A program made the position numbers and the translations under genes. The notes under the pieces are model-generated. The model saw only the letters and a list, made by a program, of their open reading frames with translations, made no database searches and was not told the origin of the DNA. Positions 18,222 to 26,212 of a stretch of 64,000 nt of DNA are shown here, piece after piece. Source of the stretch: an uncultured Blautia sp. Its GTDB lineage: Bacteria; Bacillota; Clostridia; Lachnospirales; Lachnospiraceae. Numbering within the stretch: position 1 is the stretch's first letter; every line of letters begins with the position of its first letter. The stretch is taken from contig CAKRMK010000013.1 of assembly GCA_934364795.1 (NCBI GenBank), positions 15,601 to 79,600 on the forward strand. The letters are read 5' to 3'.

Positions 18222-19541
18222 ATGAAGAGCCAAAGAAAAAATAAATTTATCTTTCACCTTTTTTTTCTGCTGCTTCTGGGAAATTCGCTGATAGCCTTTC
18301 CAAATATGCAGGTACAGGCAGCTACTGCCAAAACATACAAGGTAAAAATTAACCGTGTTCATAAGGGTGAACTGGTAAAAAAGAAAAGTGGGTGGTACCT
18401 GCAGTCAAAAACATATAAGATAACGACAAGAGCGGCAGAAAAACGGGTAGTGAAGCTAACAATATTGTCCAAAAGCGGTTTAAACAGCGGATACTATTAT
18501 TTTGACAGCAAGGGAAAGCTTGACGGAAGAAACAAATTTCATTATCTGAATACCAAAGCAGATGGTGTGCGTTTTAAGGGAATGTATTATTTCGGAAGAA
18601 GCGGTGGAAGGCTGCTGCGACGCAAAAGCCCCGGATGGGTCACGATCAATGGGAACAGATATGTGCTTAGTAAAATGGGACGAAGATATGAAAACTGCTG
18701 GTACGATGGATATTATCTGACGAAAAATGGACAAATTGCATTGGACCAGAAAATAACAGATGATATATATGTGGATGAGGAAAGCAGAAAGACCATTCGT
18801 GAAAATCTTCGTTATGGGGCTCTGATGCAGCAGCTACAGGCTGTCATGAATGAGTATGGTGGAAACTGGTCTGTTTATGTGAAGGATATGAAGACAAATG
18901 ATGTTCTTTATATGAACGACTGCCAGATGTATCCGGCAAGTGTGATTAAGCTGTTTGTGATGGAAGCAACCTATGCCAATGCGGCGAAGAATCAGTTTGC
19001 ATTAAGTGATTATGTTCAATCTCTTCTTTATTCCATGATTACATACAGTGACAATGAAAGCTTTAACCAGTTGGTAAAAATAAACGGAAATGGAAGCTTT
19101 GCAGGAGGATGTGCCAATATTAATGAATATCTCCGGCAAAATGGTTACACAGGTACTGGTGTGCATCACACTTTGCATCCGGCAAGCAGCAGTAGTCAAA
19201 GTGACGGAGGCGGCAGTAATTTAAGTACAGCCAAAGATGTAGGCGGGCTGCTTGAACGGGTTTACCGCCGTACAGCAGTATCAGAGGAAGCTTCTGCCCA
19301 GATGTGGAACCTGTTATGGAACCAGCAGAAACGGATTAAAATTCCGGCCGGTTTACCATCAGGTGTGATCAGTGGAAACAAAACCGGGGAAACAGACAGC
19401 TATCAACATGATGCGGCTATCGTATATGGAGAAAAAACGGATTACGTAATCGTTGTTTTTTCCAATATTGGGGAATACTATGGTATCAGAGGAATACAGC
19501 GTATCTCCAGTCTTGTATACAATTATCTGAATAATGCGTAA
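18222..19541 (+). CDS. Exported class A beta-lactamase-like serine hydrolase
   Basis: A 439-residue protein with an N-terminal signal/anchor (to about residue 34). A region with KW-binding-like YYF/Gly/Trp repeats (90-175) recalls wall-binding repeats. The serine hydrolase domain carries SVIK (Ser240, Lys243), SDN (276-278) and KTG (387-389), the complete penicillin-recognising triad, so it should be catalytically competent. Wall-tethered relatives act on peptidoglycan or beta-lactams; which applies is unknown. It follows the Ig-like protein by 14 bp in the c-di-GMP-controlled unit. The ribosome binding site is weak. Confidence 0.83.
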   Translation: MKSQRKNKFIFHLFFLLLLGNSLIAFPNMQVQAATAKTYKVKINRVHKGELVKKKSGWYLQSKTYKITTRAAEKRVVKLTILSKSGLNSGYYYFDSKGKLDGRNKFHYLNTKADGVRFKGMYYFGRSGGRLLRRKSPGWVTINGNRYVLSKMGRRYENCWYDGYYLTKNGQIALDQKITDDIYVDEESRKTIRENLRYGALMQQLQAVMNEYGGNWSVYVKDMKTNDVLYMNDCQMYPASVIKLFVMEATYANAAKNQFALSDYVQSLLYSMITYSDNESFNQLVKINGNGSFAGGCANINEYLRQNGYTGTGVHHTLHPASSSSQSDGGGSNLSTAKDVGGLLERVYRRTAVSEEASAQMWNLLWNQQKRIKIPAGLPSGVISGNKTGETDSYQHDAAIVYGEKTDYVIVVFSNIGEYYGIRGIQRISSLVYNYLNNA

Positions 19542-19585
19542 ATGCTGCTAAATTTTGGATGCGTAAATGTTGCTGAATTTTGGAT
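19536..19585. repeat. Tandem 25-bp duplication at a gene 3' end
   Basis: Two adjacent 25-bp units (19536-19560 and 19561-19585) begin GCGTAAATG and end AATTTTGGAT; they differ at two positions. The first contains the last codon and stop of the beta-lactamase-like gene. The second runs into the -35 box of the leuA leader promoter. Confidence 0.9.
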
Positions 19586-19613
19586 TGACAAATTCCCTGG
19601 AAAATGTTAGAGT
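19585..19613 (+). promoter_or_regulatory. Promoter of the leuA T-box leader
   Basis: TTGACA at 19585-19590 and TAGAGT at 19608-19613 are separated by 17 bp. The -35 box begins on the last base of the 25-bp repeat. Confidence 0.7.
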
Positions 19614-19629
19614 AATAACCGCAAAGAAA

Positions 19630-19938
19630 ATATGAAAAATGCTTTGAAAAGGAATAGTATACAGAAACTGGAGCACAGAGAACCATCGGATGGTGTAAGA
19701 TGGTGGAAGGAATCTGCAGAACTCACCTTGGAGCAGCTGCTTGAAATTTGGATGATAAGAGTAGATGCAGACGGATTCCACCGTTATCAGGAGAGGATAT
19801 AAGGATTGTTTAATTGATATTTAAGGAATGTTCCCGTATCCGTTAAGTGTATGAATTTTATTCATGAAATAAGAGTGGTACCGCGTAAGATATAATATCT
19901 TCCGTCTCTTGCATGTCATGTGCAGGGGATGGGAGATT
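19630..19938 (+). ncRNA. T-box leader, leucine-specific, upstream of leuA
   Basis: The conserved T-box AGTGGTACCGCG lies at 19874-19885. The Stem I specifier loop reads GAACTCACC, with CTC (Leu) at 19722-19724. A terminator-like stem (TCTCTTGCA... GGGAGA then TTTTTT) ends near 19938. Uncharged tRNA-Leu would stabilise the antiterminator and switch leuA on; the specifier matches the downstream gene. Confidence 0.92.
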
Positions 19939-19942
19939 TTTT

Positions 19943-20027
19943 ATATAATAGGAACTTCCGTTGGAATTCCCTGTTACACAAAAAGCCCTACCGGGCAGGA
20001 TCACACTGCGGCGGAAAGAAAGATGTT
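19943..20027 (+). repeat. Multi-hairpin interspersed repeat, truncated copy 1
   Basis: It starts right after the T-box terminator U-tract. It shares ATAGGAA.TTCCGTTGGAAT and AAAAGCCCTACCGGGCAGG with the copies at 28742 and 33138 but loses similarity after about 20027. The first hairpin carries extra mismatches, so it looks like an older or decayed copy. Confidence 0.85.
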
Positions 20028-20059
20028 AGAAAAATTAATTTAATATGGAGGAACCAGAT

Positions 20060-21715
20060 ATGATGAATGTGAGTAAGTACAAAAGACAGTATTATCTTCC
20101 ACCGGAAGAATGTATGGACTGGGCAAAAAAGGATTATATTGATAAGGCACCGGCATGGTGTTCTGTAGACCTTCGTGATGGAAACCAGGCACTTGTAATT
20201 CCCATGAGCCTTGAGCAGAAGGTTGAATTTTTTAAACTTCTTGTACAGATTGGTTTCAAGGAAATCGAAGTTGGTTTCCCTGCTGCATCTGAGACAGAGT
20301 ATACATTCCTTCGTACTCTTATTGACCGCAACCTGATTCCGGAAGATGTGACAATCCAGGTTCTTACACAGGCAAGAGAACATATTATCCGCAAAACTTT
20401 TGAAGCTGTAAAAGGTGCTCCAAAGGCAATTGTCCATGTATACAATTCAACTTCAGTAGCACAAAGAGAGCAGGTATTTAAAAAGTCAAAAGAAGAGATT
20501 CTGAAGATTGCCGTAGATGGTGCGAAGCTGTTAAAGGAACTGGCAGAGCAGACAGAAGGAAATTTCCAGTTTGAGTACAGCCCGGAGAGCTTTACAGGAA
20601 CAGAACCGGAATATGCACTGGAAGTGTGCAATGCAGTTATTGATGTATGGCAGCCGACACCGGATAATAAATGTATTATCAACCTTCCGGTAACAGTAGA
20701 ACATTCCATGCCACATGTATATGCAAGTCAGGTTGAGTACATGTGCAAACATATGCTCCATCGTGAAAATGTAATTGTATCTCTGCACCCTCACAATGAC
20801 AGAGGCTGCGGTGTAGCTGATTCTGAAATGGGAATTCTGGCAGGTGCAGACCGTATTGAGGGAACTTTGTTTGGAAACGGAGAACGTACAGGAAACGTGG
20901 ATATTGTAACTCTTGGAATGAATATGTATTCCCAGGGCGTTGATCCGAAGCTTGATTTTTCAGACATGCCACATATCTGTGAAGTATACGAACAGTGTAC
21001 CGGAATGACAGTAGGAGAGAGAAGCCCATACAGTGGAGCACTTGTATTTGCTGCATTTTCCGGCTCTCACCAGGATGCGATTGCAAAAGGTATGCACTGG
21101 ATTGAAGAAAAAGATCCAAACCGCTGGACAGTTCCTTATCTGCCAATTGATCCTACAGATGTGGGACGTAATTATGATGCAGATGTTATCCGTATTAACA
21201 GCCAGTCTGGTAAAGGCGGCGTAGGCTATATCCTGGAGACAAAATATGGCCTGAATCTTCCTCCGAAAATGCGAGAAGCAATGGGCTATACTGCAAAAGG
21301 TGTTTCCGACCATCTTCATAAAGAGCTTCATCCAGATGAGATTTTCGATCTGTTTAAGAAGACTTTCGAAAATGTAGTAAAACCATATAGTATTAATGAG
21401 GTTCATTTCCAGCAGACAGCTGATGGAATTACAACAAAGGTTACTTCCACATTTAATGGCAGAACCATTACCACAGAGGCTTCCGGTAACGGACGTCTTG
21501 ATGCGGTAAGCAACGCATTAAAGAAGGCATATGAACTGAAATATTCACTTGAAGTATATCAGGAGCATGCGTTAGAGCGCAGTACAAGCTCCAAAGCTAT
21601 TGCATATGTGGGAATCAAGAAACCAGATGGAATAATGGCATGGGGAGCTGGCGTGGATCCGGATATTATCCGTGCTTCTATTGATGCTCTGGTAACCGCT
21701 ATCAACAACAGATAA
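20060..21715 (+). CDS. leuA: 2-isopropylmalate synthase (long, type 2)
   Basis: This 551-residue enzyme condenses acetyl-CoA with 2-oxoisovalerate, the first step of leucine synthesis. The HMGL-type barrel begins WCSVDLRDGNQAL (metal-binding Asp) and contains SLHPHNDRGCGVADSE and GNGERTGNVDIV. A C-terminal LeuA regulatory domain follows, where leucine feeds back. The ATG at 20060 was preferred because GGAGG at 20048-20052 lies upstream; an in-frame ATG at 20045 overlaps that site. Control is by the leucine T-box, unlike leuCD, which sit beside a LysR regulator. Confidence 0.96.
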   Translation: MMNVSKYKRQYYLPPEECMDWAKKDYIDKAPAWCSVDLRDGNQALVIPMSLEQKVEFFKLLVQIGFKEIEVGFPAASETEYTFLRTLIDRNLIPEDVTIQVLTQAREHIIRKTFEAVKGAPKAIVHVYNSTSVAQREQVFKKSKEEILKIAVDGAKLLKELAEQTEGNFQFEYSPESFTGTEPEYALEVCNAVIDVWQPTPDNKCIINLPVTVEHSMPHVYASQVEYMCKHMLHRENVIVSLHPHNDRGCGVADSEMGILAGADRIEGTLFGNGERTGNVDIVTLGMNMYSQGVDPKLDFSDMPHICEVYEQCTGMTVGERSPYSGALVFAAFSGSHQDAIAKGMHWIEEKDPNRWTVPYLPIDPTDVGRNYDADVIRINSQSGKGGVGYILETKYGLNLPPKMREAMGYTAKGVSDHLHKELHPDEIFDLFKKTFENVVKPYSINEVHFQQTADGITTKVTSTFNGRTITTEASGNGRLDAVSNALKKAYELKYSLEVYQEHALERSTSSKAIAYVGIKKPDGIMAWGAGVDPDIIRASIDALVTAINNR

Positions 21716-21727
21716 AACGAATTTTTT

Positions 21728-21774
21728 AAATCCGCTGCGAGCATATGATGAATGTGCCCATAGCGGATTTTTTT
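21728..21774 (+). terminator. Terminator of leuA
   Basis: AAATCCGCT (21728-21736) pairs with AGCGGATTT (21762-21770), followed by T to 21774. Confidence 0.88.
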
Positions 21775-21867
21775 GTGCATCGCGAAGCGTGTTGCTGTAA
21801 ACGGAGTGAACAGAAACTTCTTGTCTAAATACATCTAAATACATCCGAATGCGTCGACCAAAAAGCG

Positions 21868-21896
21868 TTGACGCAAGCAAGGAACAAAGGTATAAT
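21868..21896 (+). promoter_or_regulatory. Distal promoter upstream of the SleB-like gene
   Basis: TTGACG (21868-21873) and TATAAT (21891-21896) with a 17-bp spacer. Just upstream is a 10-bp tandem repeat (CTAAATACAT at 21825 and 21835, then a degenerate unit). Confidence 0.75.
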
Positions 21897-21899
21897 TTT

Positions 21900-22118
21900 A
21901 TTTGTAAAAGAACTGAAACAGTCTGGCTGGCAGGAAGGGCGTTCTATAATCAGCAGGTCAGAGTTTTTCAGTCAGGGGAGCTATAAGGGGACAGACAATA
22001 CGTAAGAAATTTGTCAAAAATGTTACAATATTTTTGATGGAAAAATTAAGTTTTGTTTGCTACCCCTTCTTTTTTTACCTGTTTTTGGAGAAAAAGGGCA
22101 GAAAAACATAAAAATTAC
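21900..22118 (+). other. Untranslated leader between two promoters
   Basis: About 220 bases with no supportable ORF, between two consensus promoters. AAGGGG near 21986 could pair with CCCCTT near 22064, before a T-run (about 22070-22077), so a short terminated RNA starting at about 21903 is possible. No known riboswitch motif was recognised. Confidence 0.4.
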
Positions 22119-22147
22119 TTGACATTTTAAACAGTATTAAATATAAT
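22119..22147 (+). promoter_or_regulatory. Proximal promoter of the SleB-like gene
   Basis: TTGACA at 22119-22124 and TATAAT at 22142-22147, spacer 17 bp: a full consensus match, 80 bases before the start codon. Confidence 0.88.
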
Positions 22148-22227
22148 TTTCTCATACATTACAAAAATGTTACAAAATAAATAATTAAAGAAATCAAAAC
22201 ATAACAGAAGTGCAAGGAAAGAAGAAT

Positions 22228-23154
22228 ATGAAATTAAAAAGAAGTTTACGAATTGTAACAACTTTCAAGGACGGTTCAAAAGAGAAAGATGAAAAAAAGG
22301 CTCTTGTCCATAATTTTGTAGCTCTTAGTGCCTGCGCCACGTTGGCAATGATTTTGGGAATTGGAACGAAAGTGGCAGATCCGGGAGAGCGAAGTCAGGT
22401 ATATGCGGCTTCAGATGAGAAGGACCTGGATCAGGATACGGGAATAGACTGGGGCAGTATGGGGTATGATCTTCCTACGGGGATCGCAGGTATGGTCACC
22501 AGTGTGGCAGATACCCCGGCAGCAGGAACTGCTGTAACACGTATTGGAACCTCCTGTGAGAGAGTTATGGTAGGACAGCGGATCACGACTGTGAAGTGTA
22601 ATGCTGATGAGTTAAGTACAGGTAACTCCATGGCAGATACGGTAAACAGTCTGGATGCGGCAGCTGCTTCTATGTCAGCCAGTGCTAAGATGATGTCAGA
22701 TGCAGATTATGATACCCTGCTTAGGATCGTGGAAGCAGAAGCAGGAACTGAAGATATCAAAGGTCGTGTACTGGTAGCGAATGTTATTATGAACCGGATT
22801 TCCAATGATGAATTTCCAGATACGGTTACAGATGTAGTCTGGGATCAGAGATACGGTGTTCCTCAGTTTTCGCCTACATATGATGGGAAAATTTATGAAG
22901 TAACAGTTACAGATGAGACAAAAGAAGCGGTGAAACAGGCCTTGGAAGGCGTGGATTATTCAGAAGGGGCCCTGTTTTTTATTCAGCGGTCAGCCGCAGA
23001 GAAGCACAATGTGAACTGGTTTGATAAAGATCTGAAAAGACTGTTCAAATATGGGGTTCATGAATTCTATACTTATCCAGACGAAGGGGATGAACAGACC
23101 GCAGATACAGTTTCCCTTAGTGAGACTGGTACTGTACAGATGGTGAAAAAATAG
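22228..23154 (+). CDS. SleB/CwlJ-type cell wall hydrolase
   Basis: A 308-residue exported protein. A membrane segment or signal lies at about residues 32-55 (VALSACATLAMILGIGT), then a low-complexity Ala/Thr/Asp linker. The Hydrolase_2 domain from about 165 (LLRIVEAEAGTEDIKGRVLVANVIMNRI...FSPTYDGKIY) has the catalytic Glu of spore cortex-lytic enzymes. Such enzymes cleave peptidoglycan; cortex-specific members act in germination, but vegetative homologues exist, and the promoter here is of the vegetative type. The ATG at 22228 follows AAGGAAAG. Confidence 0.85.
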   Translation: MKLKRSLRIVTTFKDGSKEKDEKKALVHNFVALSACATLAMILGIGTKVADPGERSQVYAASDEKDLDQDTGIDWGSMGYDLPTGIAGMVTSVADTPAAGTAVTRIGTSCERVMVGQRITTVKCNADELSTGNSMADTVNSLDAAAASMSASAKMMSDADYDTLLRIVEAEAGTEDIKGRVLVANVIMNRISNDEFPDTVTDVVWDQRYGVPQFSPTYDGKIYEVTVTDETKEAVKQALEGVDYSEGALFFIQRSAAEKHNVNWFDKDLKRLFKYGVHEFYTYPDEGDEQTADTVSLSETGTVQMVKK

Positions 23155-23174
23155 TATTCTACAATAAGGGCTAT

Positions 23175-23211
23175 AAGCCGCCTGGGAAAATAAGACCCAG
23201 GCGGCTTTTAA
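23175..23211 (+). terminator. Terminator of the SleB-like gene
   Basis: AAGCCGCCTGGG pairs perfectly with CCCAGGCGGCTT around a nine-base loop, with flanking T. Confidence 0.92.
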
Positions 23212-23220
23212 AATTTACTA

Positions 23221-23249
23221 TTGATTTAGCACGGTGAAGTATGTATAAT
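23221..23249 (+). promoter_or_regulatory. Promoter of thrC
   Basis: TTGATT (23221-23226) and TATAAT (23244-23249), spacer 17 bp, 48 bases before the start codon. Confidence 0.82.
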
Positions 23250-23296
23250 ACCTGTAAAGTCTAAGTATTATATAAACGAAAGGCAGGAGTGACAAA

Positions 23297-24787
23297 ATGC
23301 AGGTAATGTATCAGAGCACCAGAGGAAAAGGGGAACCGGTAACCGCTTCCCAGGCTATTTTAAAGGGACTTTCCGAAGATGGAGGACTGTTTGTACCCAC
23401 ATCAATTCCCGCACTTGATATTTCCATGGAAGAGCTTTCCAGGATGTCTTATCAGGAGACTGCTTATCAGGTAATGAGCCGTCTGCTTACAGACTTTACA
23501 GAGGAAGAACTGCGAACCTGTATTGACAGTGCATATGATAAAAAATTCGATACCGATGTGATTGCACCGCTTAAGGAAGCTGACGGAGCATATTTTCTGG
23601 AGCTTTTCCATGGCCCTACTATTGCATTTAAGGATATGGCATTGTCTATTTTACCGTACCTGATGACAACTGCTGCGAAGAAGAACCAGGTAAAAAATGA
23701 CATTGTAATTCTTACCGCTACTTCAGGAGATACAGGAAAGGCAGCTCTGGCTGGCTTTGCAGATGTACCTGGCACAAGAATTATTGTTTTTTATCCAAAG
23801 CATGGTGTCAGTCCCATCCAGGAGAAGCAGATGGTGACCCAGAAGGGTGCCAATACTTATGTGGTGGGAATCACCGGAAACTTTGATGATGCCCAGACAG
23901 CAGTAAAGAAAATGTTTAATGACAAAGAGATGGCAGCAGAGCTTGCACAGGCAGGCTTCCAGTTTTCTTCTGCGAACTCTATCAATATCGGACGTCTTGT
24001 TCCACAGATTGTTTATTATGTATATGCATATGCATCTTTGGTGCGCCAGGGAAAGATACAGGCTGGGGATAAGATTAATGTAGTAGTGCCAACTGGTAAT
24101 TTTGGAAATATTCTGGCAGCATTTTATGCAAAGCAGATGGGACTTCCGGTAAATAAACTGATCTGTGCATCCAATGAGAATAAAGTATTATATGATTTCT
24201 TTGCTACAGGTACTTATAACAGAAAAAGAGACTTCATCCTGACTACTTCTCCATCTATGGATATTCTGATCTCCAGTAATCTGGAGCGTCTCATTTATCG
24301 CATTACAGGAGAAAATCCAGATACCTGTGCACAGCTTATGGATGCATTATCAAAAGGCGGAGAATACACCATCACCCCTGAAATGAAAGCACAGCTTCAG
24401 GACTTCTATGGCAATTTCTGTACAGAGGAAGAAACAAAAGAAGCAATCCAGGAAGTTTATAAGAACAGTAATTATGTAATTGATACGCATACTGCAGTTG
24501 CTGCCGGCGTATATAAGAAATATGTAACAGATACAGAGGATAAAACACCGGCTGTCATTGCTTCCACAGCAAGTCCGTACAAATTTACAAGAAGTGTTAT
24601 GGACGCTATTGCAAAAGGACATGAGAATCTGGATGACTTTGGTCTTGCAGATGCCCTTGAGAAGATTTCCGGTGTGGCAGTACCAAAGGCAGTGAATGAT
24701 ATCCGTACAGCACCGGTACTTCATGATAGAGTAGTAGATGCCAGGGATATGCCAAAGACAGTAAAGGAGATTCTGGGAATACAGTAA
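23297..24787 (+). CDS. thrC: Threonine synthase
   Basis: This 496-residue PLP enzyme converts O-phosphohomoserine to threonine. The N-terminus MYQSTRGKGEPVTASQAILKGLSEDGGLFVP is typical of the long (fungal/E. coli-like) class. HGPTIAFKDMAL carries the PLP-binding Lys, LTATSGDTGKAAL and VPTGNFGNILA bind phosphate. Length fits the family. It is a single-gene unit with its own promoter. It is followed by the 6S RNA gene. Confidence 0.95.
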   Translation: MQVMYQSTRGKGEPVTASQAILKGLSEDGGLFVPTSIPALDISMEELSRMSYQETAYQVMSRLLTDFTEEELRTCIDSAYDKKFDTDVIAPLKEADGAYFLELFHGPTIAFKDMALSILPYLMTTAAKKNQVKNDIVILTATSGDTGKAALAGFADVPGTRIIVFYPKHGVSPIQEKQMVTQKGANTYVVGITGNFDDAQTAVKKMFNDKEMAAELAQAGFQFSSANSINIGRLVPQIVYYVYAYASLVRQGKIQAGDKINVVVPTGNFGNILAAFYAKQMGLPVNKLICASNENKVLYDFFATGTYNRKRDFILTTSPSMDILISSNLERLIYRITGENPDTCAQLMDALSKGGEYTITPEMKAQLQDFYGNFCTEEETKEAIQEVYKNSNYVIDTHTAVAAGVYKKYVTDTEDKTPAVIASTASPYKFTRSVMDAIAKGHENLDDFGLADALEKISGVAVPKAVNDIRTAPVLHDRVVDARDMPKTVKEILGIQ

Positions 24788-24828
24788 TCGGCGTGTAAAA
24801 TTCTGTCAAAATAAATATGTATTTTATG

Positions 24829-24857
24829 TTGAAAAACAGTATATACTAGGTTATAAT
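24829..24857 (+). promoter_or_regulatory. Promoter of 6S RNA
   Basis: TTGAAA (24829-24834) and TATAAT (24852-24857), spacer 17 bp, ending just before the predicted RNA start. Confidence 0.78.
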
Positions 24858-24865
24858 AACTTTTA

Positions 24866-25051
24866 GAAAAGTAAATCCTGGGATGTGCGAGGCCCCTTTT
24901 ATTTTTGAACCTACATTGACATCAAGGGAATCCAAGATCGCAGTGCGGATGTCAGACCTCTCGTTGTGGTAGGCAGAAGTCCTGTTGAGGATACCCACCT
25001 AGCGGCAAGCTAGGCGTCAAAAGAAAGGGAACGGCATTCTGGGATTTTTTT
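24866..25051 (+). ncRNA. ssrS: 6S RNA
   Basis: The ends pair over about 14 bp (AAATCCTGGGATGT from 24873 with the segment ending GGATTT at 25047, several G-T pairs), and a T-run follows. The 3' half has the 6S-type small hairpin CCTAGC-GGCAA-GCTAGG followed by CGTCAAAAG, with ACCCACC before it, inside an otherwise rod-like structure of about 185 nt. It binds the housekeeping RNA polymerase and mimics an open promoter. The assignment rests on motif recall and shape; a covariance search would settle it. Confidence 0.75.
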
Positions 25052-25071
25052 AGAATAAGGAGGCAGGTAAC

Positions 25072-26130
25072 ATGGGTGTTACAGCAAAGAAATTCGGGGA
25101 ATTAACTTCTGGGGAAGAGATTACTTTATATCATCTGGAGAATGGAACAGGCGCTTATGCCGAAGTAATGGATTTTGGAGCAATACTTGTGAAGCTGTGT
25201 GTTCCAGATAAGGATGGCAAGCTTACAGATGTTGTGCTGGGATACGATGATGTACAGCAGTACGAAGTAAACGGATGTTTCTTCGGAGCAATTATCGGAA
25301 GAAGTGGAAACCGTATTGAGGGAGCGAAATTTTCCATTTATGGAAAGGAATATCAGCTTGCCAAGAACGAAAATGAAAATAATCTTCACAGTGGTCCAAA
25401 TGGATTCGAGAAGAAAATATGGACTGTGAAGAATGTGGATCAGGATAAAAATGCCGTTGCTTTTTCTAGAATCAGTCCTGACGGGGAGAATGGATTCCCG
25501 GGAGAGTTCCAGGTATCTGTTATGTATGAGTTTACAGAGGATAGTACTTTACAGATTTATTACAGCGGAATCTGTGATCAGGCTACACTTGCCAATATGA
25601 CTAATCATTCTTATTTCAACCTTACAGGAGAGGGAAGCGGCAAGGTGCTGGATACATATCTTACGATTCATGCAAAAGAATATAACCCGGTAGACCAGTA
25701 TTCCATTCCTACAGGAGAGTATGCTCCGGTAGCGGGAACTCCTATGGATTTCACCAGGGAGAAGAAAATCGGGGAAGAGATCGAGGCGGATTTCCAGCAG
25801 CTGAAGTATACAGGCGGATACGATCACAATTATGTAACAGACAATTACGCCAAAGGCAGCAAACGGGTAATTGCCAGTGCCTACAATGAAAAGTCAGGAA
25901 TCACCATGGATGTTGTTTCTGACTGCCCATGTGTACAGTTCTATGCAGGTAATTTTATTATGGGCGAAAAGGGAAAACAGGGACATGTTTACAATAAGCG
26001 GGAGGGCTTTTGCCTGGAAACACAGGTAGAACCAAATGCAGTAAATGTAGAAGCGTTCCATTCACCTGTGCTGGAAGCAGGAGAGAAATACCAGTCCTTT
26101 ACTTCCTATCATTTTGGTATTCGCAAATAA
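25072..26130 (+). CDS. galM: Aldose 1-epimerase
   Basis: This 352-residue mutarotase interconverts alpha and beta anomers of galactose and other aldoses. Conserved GRSGNRIEGAKF near residue 75, NNLHSGPNGFEKK with the catalytic His, MTNHSYFNLTG with the second His, and late GFCLETQVEPNAVN with the Glu base are all present. AAGGAGGCAGG precedes the ATG. It comes directly after the 6S RNA terminator, so 6S readthrough could contribute to its expression. Its terminator overlaps the start of spoIID. Confidence 0.94.
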   Translation: MGVTAKKFGELTSGEEITLYHLENGTGAYAEVMDFGAILVKLCVPDKDGKLTDVVLGYDDVQQYEVNGCFFGAIIGRSGNRIEGAKFSIYGKEYQLAKNENENNLHSGPNGFEKKIWTVKNVDQDKNAVAFSRISPDGENGFPGEFQVSVMYEFTEDSTLQIYYSGICDQATLANMTNHSYFNLTGEGSGKVLDTYLTIHAKEYNPVDQYSIPTGEYAPVAGTPMDFTREKKIGEEIEADFQQLKYTGGYDHNYVTDNYAKGSKRVIASAYNEKSGITMDVVSDCPCVQFYAGNFIMGEKGKQGHVYNKREGFCLETQVEPNAVNVEAFHSPVLEAGEKYQSFTSYHFGIRK

Positions 26131-26164
26131 GTTAAAAGATCAGTGTTAAAATAATATCATATTT

Positions 26165-26212
26165 TCTGGTTTTCTTCATATATTTATGCTATGAAGAAAA
26201 CCAGATTTTTTT
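26165..26212 (+). terminator. Terminator of galM overlapping the spoIID start
   Basis: A perfect 15-bp stem (TCTGGTTTTCTTCAT 26165-26179 with 26191-26205) and a T-run 26206-26212. The right arm begins with the ATG of the next gene. Confidence 0.93.

Noticed and set aside
24889..25040. Riboswitch controlling galM
   Set aside because: The transcript has its own promoter, a rod-like fold with paired ends and its own terminator, which fits 6S RNA better than a cis-regulatory leader.
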